Both the position numbers and the translations under genes were made by a program. Shown here piece by piece: positions 7,230-16,083 of a stretch of 64,000 nt of DNA; positions within the stretch are counted from its first letter, which is position 1, and the number at the start of each line of letters is the position of its first letter. Location of the stretch: assembly GCA_963773655.1 (NCBI GenBank), contig CAVZBX010000005.1, positions 678,659-742,658 on the forward strand, given 5' to 3'. Source of the stretch: DASSQJ01 sp963773655 (lineage in GTDB: Bacteria > Actinomycetota > Actinomycetes > Actinomycetales > Dermatophilaceae). A model generated the notes under the pieces. It saw nothing but the letters and a program-made list of their open reading frames with translations. It did no database searches and was not told the origin of the DNA.

Positions 7230-8264
7230 CTAGATCTTGGCGACCTGGCTGAAGGAGAGCTCGACCGGGGTCTCCCGGCCGAAGATCGAGACGAGCACCT
7301 TGAGCTTCTGGGTGTCGGGGTTGATCTCCGAGATGGTCGCGGGAAGGGTCTCGAACGGACCGTCCATGACCGTGACCGACTCGCCGACCTCGAAGTCGAC
7401 GACGGTGGCCTCGGTGGCGGTGCCGGTGCCCGCGGCCTGGCCGCCGGAGGCGGCCGCCGGAGCGGAGGACTCGAGGTCGACCGGCTTGAGCATCCCGAAG
7501 ACCTCGTCGAGGGTCAGCGGCACCGGCTGGTGGGCGTTGCCGACGAAGCCGGTGACGCCCGGCGTGTGGCGGACCGCGCCCCAGGACTCGTCGGTGAGGT
7601 CCATCCGCACCAGGACGTACCCGGGCATCCGGACCCGGCGGACCAGCTTGCGCTGGCCGCTCTTGATCTCGGTGACCTCCTCCATGGGGACCTGCACCTC
7701 GAAGATGTAGTCCTCCATGTTGAGCGAGGTGATCCGGTTCTCGAGGTTGGCCTTGACCCGGTTCTCGTAGCCGGCGTAGGAGTGCACGACGAACCAGTCG
7801 CCGAAGCGGGCGGCGAGGTCGTCCTTGAACGCCTGGACCGGGTCGACCGCCTCGAGGGAGTCGCCGTCCTCGTCGACATCGGCGGCCGTGGGCTCGTCGA
7901 CCTGGGTGCCGGTGTCCGCCTCGGCGACGTCGGTGCCGGTGTCCGCCTCGGCGACGTCGGTGCCGGTGTCCGCCCCGTCGGCGACGGACTCGGCATCGGC
8001 CTGCGCCCCGTCGCCCTCGGGCCCGGGCTCGTCACCGGTCTGCGCCTGCTCGGCGGGCTCGTCGGCGACGACCGGCCCGGGGTCGGCGGCCGGCTCCCCG
8101 AGCACGTCGTCGGAGTCGGCGACGTCGGCGGGGCCTTCGGAGCCGGTGACGTCGGCGGAGCCGTCGGAGTCGGCGTCGACCTCCTGGACGGGGGTGTCGT
8201 CGACCTCGGCGTCGGCGGCGTCCGCGGACGTGACGTCCGCGTTCTCGGTCCACTGGTCGGACAC
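7230..8264 (-). CDS. nusG: Transcription termination/antitermination protein NusG with long acidic N-terminal extension
   Basis: 344 residues, against about 180 for E. coli NusG. The first 156 residues are a low-complexity Asp/Glu/Ala/Thr segment containing a nine-residue repeat (ADTGTDVAE twice, then ADTGTQVDE). The NGN domain starts at about W157 (WFVVHSYAGYENRVKANLE) and includes MPGYVLVRMDLTDESWGAVR. After an Ala/Gly linker the KOW domain (GESVTVMDGPFETLPATI) runs from about 295 to the end. NusG binds polymerase and couples it to Rho or the ribosome. Acidic extensions are known in actinobacterial NusG, though this one is long. It lies 55 bases after secE. Confidence 0.97.
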   Translation of the reverse strand: MSDQWTENADVTSADAADAEVDDTPVQEVDADSDGSADVTGSEGPADVADSDDVLGEPAADPGPVVADEPAEQAQTGDEPGPEGDGAQADAESVADGADTGTDVAEADTGTDVAEADTGTQVDEPTAADVDEDGDSLEAVDPVQAFKDDLAARFGDWFVVHSYAGYENRVKANLENRITSLNMEDYIFEVQVPMEEVTEIKSGQRKLVRRVRMPGYVLVRMDLTDESWGAVRHTPGVTGFVGNAHQPVPLTLDEVFGMLKPVDLESSAPAAASGGQAAGTGTATEATVVDFEVGESVTVMDGPFETLPATISEINPDTQKLKVLVSIFGRETPVELSFSQVAKI

Positions 8265-8319
8265 GGGTGACCTCTTCCTTGTGTGCGGTGCCGTTCGGCG
8301 GGCTCGCGCGTGGCGCGGG

Positions 8320-8586
8320 TCAGGCCCCGAAGACCAGGCCGACGAGCTTGGTGAAGCCGTAGTCCATCGCGGACACCAGCGCCATCATCACCGTCACGAA
8401 GACGATGACCACGAGCGTGTAGTTCCACAGCTCGGAGCGCGTGGGGCGGACGACCTTGCGGAGCTCGTCGAGGATCTGGCTGACGAACAGCTGGAGCCGC
8501 CGGATCCACCGGGACAGGGGGTTGCCGCCCCGCTCCGTGCCCTTGGCGGGACGGGAGGGAGTCCTGGTCTGACCCACGTCAGTCAC
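8320..8586 (-). CDS. secE: Preprotein translocase subunit SecE
   Basis: 88 residues from a GTG at 8586; a purine-rich AGAAGAGG lies just upstream. A longer open frame exists but its extra N-terminus crosses into the tRNA-Trp gene. The amphipathic segment FVSQILDELRKVVRPTRSEL followed by one membrane helix (YTLVVIVFVTVMMALVSAMD) is the single-helix SecE signature. It acts in the SecYEG channel. The order tRNA-Trp, secE, nusG, rplK, rplA is the conserved actinobacterial one. Confidence 0.95.
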   Translation of the reverse strand: MTDVGQTRTPSRPAKGTERGGNPLSRWIRRLQLFVSQILDELRKVVRPTRSELWNYTLVVIVFVTVMMALVSAMDYGFTKLVGLVFGA

Positions 8587-8694
8587 GGTGCCTCTTCTGG
8601 TCGAGCTGCTGGTTCGGTGCCTGCCGCGCGGCCCGCCCGCGACGGCAGCCCGGGTCAGCGGGCCGCAGATCGTGGACGTACCACACGTGCGACG

Positions 8695-8767
8695 CAGGGC
8701 AGGAGGGACTCGAACCCCCAACCGCCGGTTTTGGAGACCGGTGCTCTACCAATTGAGCCACTGCCCT
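8695..8767 (-). tRNA. tRNA-Trp (anticodon CCA)
   Basis: A 73-base cloverleaf with acceptor arms AGGGCAG / CTGCCCT, D arm GGCTCAATTGGTAGAGCA, anticodon loop CTCCAAA and T arm GGGGGTTCGAGTCCCTC. The anticodon is CCA and the discriminator G. CCA is not encoded at the 3' end. It lies 108 bases ahead of secE. Confidence 0.97.
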
Positions 8768-8948
8768 GTGGAGCCCGGTTGGGCGGGCTCCCGGCGGTGC
8801 GGCCGCCGAGCCGGGCAGGCCGGCTGCGGGTGGGTGGCCACACCGAACGGTCAGCATACGTGACGTCCCGCGCCCGGCGCGAACCCGTGCGGCTTCCACG
8901 GCTCGGGCCCACCGGGACGACACCGCCACCCTCTGCGACGATGGGCCG

Positions 8949-10259
8949 GTGAGCACTGCAGACGCCAGCCCCGCCCGCGCCCCGCTCGCCGAGCGCTCCC
9001 CGGAGCAGCTCCGGGCCTACCTCGCCGAGCAACGAGCGGCCTTCGCGGCGCTCGAGGAGCGGGGGCTGCGGCTGGACCTCACCCGGGGCAAGCCCAGCGC
9101 CGAGCAGCTCGACCTGTCCGCCGCCCTGCTCGACCTGCCGGACGGCCACCTCGACCCGGACGGGGTCGACGTGCGCAACTACGGCGGCCTCACCGGGCTG
9201 CGCGGCCTGCGGGAGATCTTCGCCGAGCTGCTCGGCGTGGAGGTCGACCAGCTCGTGGCCGGCGGCAACGCGAGCCTGACCCTCATGCACGACGTGCTCG
9301 TCTACCACCTGCTCCACGGTGGGGTGGACTCGCCGCGGCCGTGGGCGGCCGAGGACAAGGTGACCTTCGTCTGCCCCGTGCCCGGCTACGACCGCCACTT
9401 CACGATGCTCGCGTCCTACGGCATCGACATGGTCACGGTGCCGATGGTCCAGGACGGCCCCGACGTCGCCGCCGTCGAGGCCCTCGTCAGGGACGACCCC
9501 AGCATCAAGGGCATGTGGATCGTGCCCACGTACGCCAACCCGGCCGGCTCGGTGACCACGCAGGAGGTCGCGGCGCGGCTGGCCGCCATGCCCGCCGCGG
9601 CCCCCGACTTCCGCCTCTTCTGGGACAACGCCTACGCCTTCCACCACCTCACCGAGGAGGAGGCGAAGTCGGCCGACATCCTCTCGCTGGCCTCGGCGGC
9701 CGGGAACCCGCACCGTCCGGTGGTGTTCGCATCGACGAGCAAGATCACCTTCGCCGGGGCCGGGGTCGCCTTCCTGGCCGCCTCGCGCGAGAACATCGCG
9801 TGGTACCTCGACCACCTCCAGTACGCCTCGATCGGGCCCGACAAGGTCAACCAGCTGCGGCACCTGCAGTTCTTCGGCTCCGCCCAGGGCGTTCTCGACC
9901 ACATGGCCCGGCACCGCGCCATCCTCGCCCCGAAGTTCGCCGCGGTGGACGCGGCGCTGTCGGCGGAGCTGGGCGGCCTGGGGGTCGCCGAGTGGACCCG
10001 GCCGCGCGGGGGGTACTTCGTCAGCCTCGACGTGCTCGACGGGTGCGCCTCGCGCGTGGTCGAGCTGGCGAAGGAGGCCGGCATCGTCCTGACGCCGGCC
10101 GGTGCGTCGTTCCCGAACGGGCGGGACCCGCGCGACCGGAACATCCGGCTGGCACCGTCCTTCCCCGTGCTCGGCGACGTGGAGACGGCGATGGCGGGCG
10201 TCGCCACCTGCGTGGCGCTGGCGACCGCAGAGCACCTCGCGGCGGCCTCCCCCACGTAG
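8949..10259 (+). CDS. PLP-dependent aspartate aminotransferase, Rv3722c-like
   Basis: 436 residues from a GTG at 8949. It is a fold-type I aminotransferase of the subgroup typified by mycobacterial Rv3722c, which transfers the amino group between glutamate and aspartate. Recognisable marks are LDLTRGKPSAEQLDLS near residue 45, RNYGGLTGLRGLREIF, LVAGGNASLTLMHD, the Asn/Asp/Tyr cofactor site (PTYANPAG; FWDNAYAFHHL) and the Schiff-base lysine in FASTSKITFAGAG. It is divergent from tRNA-Trp and followed nine bases later by a DUF5709 gene. The family match is strong; the substrate rests on that family. Confidence 0.9.
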   Translation: MSTADASPARAPLAERSPEQLRAYLAEQRAAFAALEERGLRLDLTRGKPSAEQLDLSAALLDLPDGHLDPDGVDVRNYGGLTGLRGLREIFAELLGVEVDQLVAGGNASLTLMHDVLVYHLLHGGVDSPRPWAAEDKVTFVCPVPGYDRHFTMLASYGIDMVTVPMVQDGPDVAAVEALVRDDPSIKGMWIVPTYANPAGSVTTQEVAARLAAMPAAAPDFRLFWDNAYAFHHLTEEEAKSADILSLASAAGNPHRPVVFASTSKITFAGAGVAFLAASRENIAWYLDHLQYASIGPDKVNQLRHLQFFGSAQGVLDHMARHRAILAPKFAAVDAALSAELGGLGVAEWTRPRGGYFVSLDVLDGCASRVVELAKEAGIVLTPAGASFPNGRDPRDRNIRLAPSFPVLGDVETAMAGVATCVALATAEHLAAASPT

Positions 10260-10268
10260 GGTGGCGGC

Positions 10269-10772
10269 ATGTCCGAGATCCCAGAGAGCAGGACCGACGA
10301 CCTCGGCAGCTACAGCCTCGACGACGAGGACCAGCTGCAGCCGGAGGACACCCTCGAGCAGGACGGAGTCGACGACGTCCTCGACCGTGGGTACTCGCCA
10401 CCGGAGAAGCTGCGCGGCTCGCTCGCCCACGGCGTGACGGCGGAGGAGCAGCACCGCGACGAGACGATCGAGGAGCGGATCCGACAGGAGGTCCCCGACC
10501 CCGACACCGCGTACGGCGCCCCGGAGAACGAGTCCGGGCCCGAGGAGCGGGTGGGGGGCGACGACCCCGACAGCATCGCCGCCCAGGACGACTGGATCGG
10601 CGACCGCGAGGTGGGCGACGACCGGGCCGGGCGACTCGTCGCACCGGACGAGGGCGCCGGCCTCGACACCGAGAAGGACCTGGTCGGCGACGACGTCGGC
10701 ATCGACGGTGCGGCCGCGTCGGCCGAGGAGGCCGCCGTGCACGTCGTGGACGAGGAGGACGGCGAGGGGTGA
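10269..10772 (+). CDS. DUF5709 family acidic protein
   Basis: 167 residues, very rich in Asp and Glu, with no membrane segment or signal peptide. The start SYSLDDEDQLQPEDTL and the patch DVLDRGYSPPEKLRG match DUF5709, a small actinobacterial family of unknown function. The C-terminal part has charged, repeat-like segments (DDPDSIAAQDDWIGD; AGRLVAPDEGAGLD). It overlaps the start of the adenosine deaminase gene by four bases (GTGA), so the two are translationally coupled. Confidence 0.85.
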   Translation: MSEIPESRTDDLGSYSLDDEDQLQPEDTLEQDGVDDVLDRGYSPPEKLRGSLAHGVTAEEQHRDETIEERIRQEVPDPDTAYGAPENESGPEERVGGDDPDSIAAQDDWIGDREVGDDRAGRLVAPDEGAGLDTEKDLVGDDVGIDGAAASAEEAAVHVVDEEDGEG

Positions 10773-11872
10773 CCGAGCCGCCGCGCTCGGTCACCGCGCT
10801 GCCCAAGGCGCACCTGCACCTGCACTTCACCGGCTCGATGCGGGTCGAGACGGTCCGTGAGATGGCCGCTTCCCACGGTTTCCGGCTCCCGCACACGCTC
10901 ACCCACGACTACCCGCCGCGGTTCGCCGCCGCGGACGAGCGCGGCTGGTTCCGCTTCCAGCGCCTGTACGACGCCGCCCGCGCCTGTGTGCGCGGCGAGG
11001 CCGACATGCGGCGGATCGTCCGCGAGGCCGCGCTCGACGACGGCGCCGAGGGCTCGCGGTGGCTGGAGATCCAGGTCGACCCCACGTCCTACGCGCCGTT
11101 CGTCGGGGGCATCACCCCGGCGATCGAGATCGTGCTCGACGAGGCCCGGGCGGTCTCCCGCGAGCCGGGCGCCGCCCGGGTGGCCGTGGTGGTGGCGGCG
11201 TCCCGGATGCGGCACCCCCTGGAGGCCCGCACTCTGGCTCGGCTCGCGGCGCGGTACGCCGGTGAGGGAGCCGGGACGGTGGTGGGCTTCGGGCTCTCCA
11301 ACGACGAGCGGCGCGGTGACACCGCCGAGTTCGCCGCCGCCTTCCGCATCGCCCGGCGGGCCGGGCTGGCGCTGGTGCCGCACGCGGGCGAGCTGCTGGG
11401 TGCGCAGGCCGTGGCCGCGACGCTCGACGCCGCAGAGGTGCCGGACCGGCTCGGGCACGGCGTGCGCTCGGTGGAGGACCCGCGGGTGCTGGAGCGGGTG
11501 GTGGCGGCGCAGGTGGCGCTCGAGGTGTGCCCCGGCTCGAACGTGTCGCTGGGGGTGTACGACCGCCCCGGCGACGTGCCGCTGCGCCGGCTCGTCGAGG
11601 CCGGGGCGAGGGTGGCGCTGGGGGCGGACGACCCGTTGATCTTCGGGTCCCGGCTCGTGGACCAGTACGAGACCGCCCGGGCGGTGCACGGCTTCAGCGA
11701 CACCGAGCTGGCGACGCTCGCCCGCTCCTCGTTCGCGGCGAGCCTGGCGCCGCTGGACGTCCGCGCGGCCGCCGAGCGCGACATCGACGCCTGGCTGGGC
11801 GGCCCCTCCGCTGCGGACCCCCCGCCGGTCCGAGGCGAGGGTCCGGCCCCTCCCCAAGCGCCCCCGGCGTAG
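10769..11872 (+). CDS. add: Adenosine deaminase family protein
   Basis: 367 residues from a GTG that overlaps the preceding stop. It should deaminate adenosine or a related purine, using one zinc ion. Metal and catalytic residues are in place: HLHLH in PKAHLHLHFTGSM near the N-terminus, the His/Glu pair PHAGE (Glu is the proton donor), DRLGHGVRS, and the Asp-Asp pair in LGADDPLIF. The first motif reads HFTGSM where E. coli Add has HLDGAL, so it belongs to an ADA-like branch whose preferred substrate is not certain. The last 25 residues are a Pro-rich tail. Confidence 0.88.
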   Translation: MTEPPRSVTALPKAHLHLHFTGSMRVETVREMAASHGFRLPHTLTHDYPPRFAAADERGWFRFQRLYDAARACVRGEADMRRIVREAALDDGAEGSRWLEIQVDPTSYAPFVGGITPAIEIVLDEARAVSREPGAARVAVVVAASRMRHPLEARTLARLAARYAGEGAGTVVGFGLSNDERRGDTAEFAAAFRIARRAGLALVPHAGELLGAQAVAATLDAAEVPDRLGHGVRSVEDPRVLERVVAAQVALEVCPGSNVSLGVYDRPGDVPLRRLVEAGARVALGADDPLIFGSRLVDQYETARAVHGFSDTELATLARSSFAASLAPLDVRAAAERDIDAWLGGPSAADPPPVRGEGPAPPQAPPA

Positions 11873-12075
11873 TGCCCTCCCGCCCCTCCGGGATGCTTCC
11901 TCGGGGGGAGCAGGCACCAAGGGGTGGAGGGGTTCCCCGCGGGTACGGGGCTGCTGCGCGCGAGCAGGGCGGCTGCCTCCACCAGCGTTCTCCACAGGGC
12001 ACCGGGTCCGGGCGCCGATCCACAGGCGCCGCCGCGGGGATGGCGGCCTCCCGTACCCGTCCGGAGGCTGTCGCC

Positions 12076-12588
12076 ATGGCGCTCGTTCCCCTGAGGTACC
12101 CGACGTTCGCGCAGGAGCTGCCCACGGCCCGGGCCGCGCTGACCCTGGCCGACGAGGTCGGTCTGGCGGTGCGTGCGGACCGACGCCGGCTCCGCCTCAG
12201 CCGGCGCGCGTACGCGACGCGTCGCCGGTGGCCGCTCTCCCGCGTCGTCAGGCTCGAGGCCGGGGCCGGTGGGATGACGCTGGCCGAGGTGGTGAGCGCA
12301 CTGGACGGCACCGAGTACGTGCTGGCCGTGTGCCGCAGGCCCGACGGCGGCCCCCCGCCCGACGACGCCTCGGACGGAGCCGCTGCGCTCCCCGTTCCCG
12401 TGGCCCTGCCCGAGTGGGGACGGTCGGAGCTGATCGCGCGGGTGCGCGGCGAAGGACGACCGTTCCCCGCCCAGCACGACACCGAGCAGACGGCCCACCC
12501 GCCGATCTGGTGGTGGTACGCCGAGGCCACCCGCGCCGGGTCGGTGGCTCGGCCCGGGTACGCACCACGGCTCCGGCCCGGCGCCTGA
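12076..12588 (+). CDS. Small helix-turn-helix (Cro/C1-like) protein
   Basis: 170 residues from the ATG at 12076; an in-frame ATG at 12040 would add 12 residues. Residues 20-75 (LADEVGLAVRADRRRLRLSR, then SRVVRLEAGAGGMTLAEVV) have the spacing of an XRE-type helix-turn-helix with a recognition helix before RLEAG. The rest is unassigned and ends in WWWYAEATRAG. It may bind DNA, but no target can be named. A very strong convergent terminator follows. Confidence 0.6.
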   Translation: MALVPLRYPTFAQELPTARAALTLADEVGLAVRADRRRLRLSRRAYATRRRWPLSRVVRLEAGAGGMTLAEVVSALDGTEYVLAVCRRPDGGPPPDDASDGAAALPVPVALPEWGRSELIARVRGEGRPFPAQHDTEQTAHPPIWWWYAEATRAGSVARPGYAPRLRPGA

Positions 12589-12608
12589 GAACCGCGGCAC
12601 GTGCCGGT

Positions 12609-12649
12609 CGCCCGCCCTTCCCCGCCGGACCGGCGGGGAAGGGCGGGCG
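12609..12649. terminator. Bidirectional terminator between convergent genes
   Basis: A perfect 20-bp inverted repeat (12609-12628 with 12630-12649) with a single central base. It lies 20 bases after the plus-strand HTH gene and 15 bases beyond the minus-strand secreted-peptide gene, so it can serve both. Confidence 0.8.
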
Positions 12650-12664
12650 GGCCCGCGGCGGCAC

Positions 12665-13000
12665 TCAGAAGTGGAAGCCCGGCGAGCTCGACCGGCTGGT
12701 GCAGAACGACGCCCCGGGGGCGAACCCGTTCGGGAAGTGGAAGCCGGGCCCGGGACCACCCGCGATGGTGACGCCACCATTGGCGGACACGGCGGCCCCG
12801 ACGACGCCACCGGCGGGAGGCCAGCCCATCGTCATCCCGCCCAGGCCGGTGACGTAGTCCCCGATGATGTGCTGGCCGTGGACGGCGATGCCCATGACGT
12901 CGGAGCACGTGGGCGTCCCGGCGGAGGCGGGGGCCGCTCCGAACGCGAGCCCGGCCAGCGCGGCGGCGAGTGCCGCTGCCCGCCGCGCGCGGGGGCTCAC
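12665..13000 (-). CDS. Small secreted protein, glycine-rich, function unknown
   Basis: 111 residues from a GTG at 13000 with AGGAGGGG upstream. Residues 1-28 form a signal peptide (SPRARRAAALAAALAGLAFG) with probable cleavage after APASA. The mature part of about 83 residues is Gly/Phe/Pro-rich, carries two cysteines (PTCSDV and SFCTSR) that could form one disulfide, and has a repeated GPGFHFPNG / SPGFHF motif. I do not recognise the family. It is coupled to the SCO4226-like gene through a GTGA overlap. Confidence 0.7.
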   Translation of the reverse strand: MSPRARRAAALAAALAGLAFGAAPASAGTPTCSDVMGIAVHGQHIIGDYVTGLGGMTMGWPPAGGVVGAAVSANGGVTIAGGPGPGFHFPNGFAPGASFCTSRSSSPGFHF

Positions 13001-13248
13001 GACCCCTCCTGGACCGGGTGGATCTCGTCCGCGACGAGGCCGTGCGCCTCGCGGTGGACCGTGTTCGCGGCCTCCGCGTCGGGTGCGTCGACGAGGCAGA
13101 AGATCTTCCCCGCCGCTTCGTCGACCCAGTAGCGCAGGTACTCGACCCCGTGCGACCCCTGGGTCGCGAGGTCGGCGCTGTGCGCCTGTGCGACGTCGTC
13201 GACGCCGACCCCGCCCTCGATCGTGTGGACGTCCATGAACAGTGGCAT
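12997..13248 (-). CDS. SCO4226/DUF4242-like small protein
   Basis: 83 residues from the ATG at 13248 with GGAGGAGG upstream. The pattern MPLFMDVHTIEGGVGVDDVA, YLRYWVDEAAGKIFCLVDAP and HREAHGLVADEIHPV matches the DUF4242 ferredoxin-like family, which includes the nickel-binding Streptomyces protein SCO4226. The candidate ligands His (MDVH, HREAH) and Cys (IFCL) are present. Metal binding is inferred from the family. Its stop overlaps the start of the secreted-protein gene. Confidence 0.85.
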   Translation of the reverse strand: MPLFMDVHTIEGGVGVDDVAQAHSADLATQGSHGVEYLRYWVDEAAGKIFCLVDAPDAEAANTVHREAHGLVADEIHPVQEGS

Positions 13249-13375
13249 CGCTGCCTCCTCCGTCGGTGGGATCAACACGACGAGGCTGGCGCCGCGGCCG
13301 AGGGCGCCACATCGGGGAGCCACCCCCACCTTGCCCACGGCCCACCCCCATCTTCCGGCGTGGGCACCCGCAGGG

Positions 13376-16006
13376 TCAGCCGACCGAGGCGCCCACCCCG
13401 GCTGCGCCGGCAACCCCCGCGGGACCCTCCTCGCTCGCACCCGTGGCTCGGAGGAGCTCGGCGGCCCGTCGCCGGTCGGCCACGCCGAGCTTCCTGAGGA
13501 TCGCCGAGACATGGCGCTCGACGGTCTTCGGCGAGATGACCAGGTCCACGGCGATGGCGGCATTGCCCATGCCGGCGGCGATCCGGTCGAGCACGTCCTG
13601 CTCCCGGCCGGTCAGTCCGAGGGCGTTGGCCCGGGTCGAGGCCCGCGCGCCCACAGGGATCGACCGGGCGCCGGCGTCACGCAACAGGCGGCGCACGCAC
13701 CGCGCCGTCGCTCGGGCGCCCAGCGCGTCCAGCCGCTCGAGGGCGTCGCGCAACGACTCCTCCGTGGCGGCGTCGACCGCCGCGAGCGCGGCCTGGTACG
13801 GCGACCCCAGCGCGTCCCACCGGTCGACCGCGGCCGTCGGGTCGACGAGCTGGGTGGCCCACGGCTCGGCCACCTGCCCGGCGGGCGGGTCGATGCCGAG
13901 GCGCCGGACCCAGGTGGCGACCTCGCCACGGTCGGCGGCGTCGAGCTCGTCCCAGACCGCCAGCAGCTCGGCAGTCTCCACCGTGACCCCTGCGGCGTCG
14001 CCCGCCAGCCACGCCGCCTCCGCCCGGGCCAGCCTCGTGGGAAGCAGGAACTGCAGCTCCCCGGAGCCCAGTGCGGACGTCAGCGCCTCGTCGAGGTACA
14101 CGGTCGCGGTGTCGACGTCGCCCCGGCGCGCTGCCAGCCGCCCCGCCGTCATGAGGCCCTCGATGCGGTTCTCGGGCGAGCTGGCCATGGCCAGGAGCTC
14201 GGCGAGCACCCGGTCGGCGTCGTCCCAGCGGCCCGAGGCGTCGAGGAGCTGGGCGTACCCGCCCCGGATGCACCGCGAGTAGGTGCCCACGTCGTGCTCG
14301 TCGCTGTAGGCCAGGCCCTCCCCGGCGGCGACGAGGGCGTCCTCGAAGCGGTGCTGCCCGGTGAGCATCGAGATGAGGTTCGCGTACCCCCGACCGGCCT
14401 GGTCGTGCAGGTCGTTGTCGAGGGCGATGCCGATGGACCGTCGCAGCAGACCCTCCCAGTCCCCGCCCGTCGTGGCACGGACGCAGGCCTCGGTGCCGAG
14501 CAGGTCGCTCAACGCGGGCGCCAGGTCCAGCTCCTCGGCGACGGCGCGCCCCCGGGCGGTGAGCTGGAGCGCCTCCTCGGAGCGCCACGAGGTCATCCGC
14601 TGGGTCGCCCGGGCGGCCAGGGCGCGGGCCAGCTCCGGGGTGGCTCCGAACGGCTCGACCAGCTCCACCGAGCGGGCGGCCGCGAGCTCGGCGTCGACGC
14701 CCCGCGCCATCCGCCAGTAGGCCCGGGTCAGGTGGGCGAGGGTGTTCCCTTGTCGCAGGACGTCGCCCTGTGCCTGCCAGATGCCCAGTGCCTCCTCGGC
14801 GACCTCGGTCGACTCGGCCCACGCGTCGGTGACGCCGAGCTCCACGGCCAGCGCGTCCAACAGTCCGGCCAGGGTCCTCGGGTCCGCGTCGGTCGCGGCC
14901 CGCACCGCGCGCCGGTACTGCAGCACGGCCACGCGGTGGGCTCCCAGGCGAGCCGCGGACCGGGCGGCGGCGGGGGCGTGGGCGAGAACGGCATCGACGT
15001 CCCCCGCCCCCTCGGCATGGTGCGCGAGCCGGGCGTCGTCGTTGCTGCCGGCGTCCAGCAGGGCCGCGAGGGCGCACCGGTGGACCTCGGCGGCCCGGCG
15101 CGGCGGGACGGACTCGGCGACGGCGAGCCGCGCGATCTCGTGCCGGAACCACGCATCCTCGCGGTCCGCCCGGACGAGGCCGTGCGCGACGAGGGTGTCG
15201 ACCCGCGTCGGAGCCTCCCCGTCGACCGCACCGAGCAGGTCCGACGGCACCCGGGCACCGAGGAGGGCCAGCACCTCGAGGGTCCGCCGGGTCGGGTCGT
15301 CGAGCTCCGCGACGCGGCTGAGGACGGCGTCGCTGGCCGTCCGCGGGACGCTCCCGAGCACCGCGCCGAGGGCCTCGGTGACGAAGAAGGGGTTGCCGCC
15401 CGTGAGCCGGAAGAGGTCGTCGGGACCGAGCCCCCGCGACCGGCTCAGCTCGGCGACGCCCTCCAGGGTGAGCGTGGGCACGGCGACCCGCCGCGTCGTC
15501 CCGTGCCCGGCGAGCCCGCCGATCGTGCGCCGCAGGTCCGACGGCAGGGTGCCACCGTCGTCCCGGTAGGTGACGAGCACCAGGGCGGGCAGGTGGCGGA
15601 CGCGGCGGCCGAGGAAGTGCAGCAGGTCGAGGGTGGCGCGGTCGGCCCAGTGCACGTCCTCGACCACGAGCACCACCGGGTGGGGGCCACCGGCCAGCTC
15701 CCGCTCCAGGCCGGCGAAGAGCTGTTCCCGCGCCACGCCGGGGGTGCGGCTCAGCTCCTCGAGGCTGCCACCGACCCTGGCCGCGACGTCCATGAGCGGA
15801 GCCAGCGGTCGGGGGGTGAAGATGCCGTCGCAGGCGCCCTCCAGCCACCGGAGTCCCGGCTGCCCGGCGTGGAAGGCCTCGAGCAGGGCGGTCTTGCCGA
15901 CGCCGGCCTCACCCGAGACGAGGACGAGTCGACCCTGGCCCTGCCGGGCGTCCGCGAGGTAGTCGCGCAGGGAGCCGAGCTGGGGCTCACGCTCGAGCAG
16001 TCGCAC
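13376..16006 (-). CDS. Large ATP-binding LuxR-family transcriptional regulator
   Basis: 876 residues, typical of LAL (MalT-like) regulators. An N-terminal ATPase module has Walker A GEAGVGKTALLEAF at about 30-45 and Walker B VVLVVEDVHWADR near 110. The middle 450 residues are helical TPR-like repeats. The C-terminal 75 residues hold the LuxR helix-turn-helix (LTGREQDVLDRIAAGM, ISPKTVERHVSAILRKLGV). Such proteins sense an unknown small molecule and activate promoters when bound to ATP. It is not obviously linked to neighbouring genes; the target regulon cannot be read from the sequence. Confidence 0.93.
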   Translation of the reverse strand: MRLLEREPQLGSLRDYLADARQGQGRLVLVSGEAGVGKTALLEAFHAGQPGLRWLEGACDGIFTPRPLAPLMDVAARVGGSLEELSRTPGVAREQLFAGLERELAGGPHPVVLVVEDVHWADRATLDLLHFLGRRVRHLPALVLVTYRDDGGTLPSDLRRTIGGLAGHGTTRRVAVPTLTLEGVAELSRSRGLGPDDLFRLTGGNPFFVTEALGAVLGSVPRTASDAVLSRVAELDDPTRRTLEVLALLGARVPSDLLGAVDGEAPTRVDTLVAHGLVRADREDAWFRHEIARLAVAESVPPRRAAEVHRCALAALLDAGSNDDARLAHHAEGAGDVDAVLAHAPAAARSAARLGAHRVAVLQYRRAVRAATDADPRTLAGLLDALAVELGVTDAWAESTEVAEEALGIWQAQGDVLRQGNTLAHLTRAYWRMARGVDAELAAARSVELVEPFGATPELARALAARATQRMTSWRSEEALQLTARGRAVAEELDLAPALSDLLGTEACVRATTGGDWEGLLRRSIGIALDNDLHDQAGRGYANLISMLTGQHRFEDALVAAGEGLAYSDEHDVGTYSRCIRGGYAQLLDASGRWDDADRVLAELLAMASSPENRIEGLMTAGRLAARRGDVDTATVYLDEALTSALGSGELQFLLPTRLARAEAAWLAGDAAGVTVETAELLAVWDELDAADRGEVATWVRRLGIDPPAGQVAEPWATQLVDPTAAVDRWDALGSPYQAALAAVDAATEESLRDALERLDALGARATARCVRRLLRDAGARSIPVGARASTRANALGLTGREQDVLDRIAAGMGNAAIAVDLVISPKTVERHVSAILRKLGVADRRRAAELLRATGASEEGPAGVAGAAGVGASVG

Positions 16007-16083
16007 GGGGGCGATTGTGCTCCCGTTCGCGACCGGGCGACAGGGCCCGAAGGGATCATCCGGCTGCGGCGCCGCTCAGCCGC

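Noticed and set aside
9341..10768. Open frame extending upstream of adenosine deaminase
   Set aside because: It overlaps the aminotransferase and DUF5709 genes out of frame; the real start is the GTG at 10769 coupled to the DUF5709 stop.
13249..13375. Small gene between the LuxR regulator and the SCO4226-like gene
   Set aside because: No start with a ribosome-binding site and no conserved text in 127 bases; treated as intergenic.
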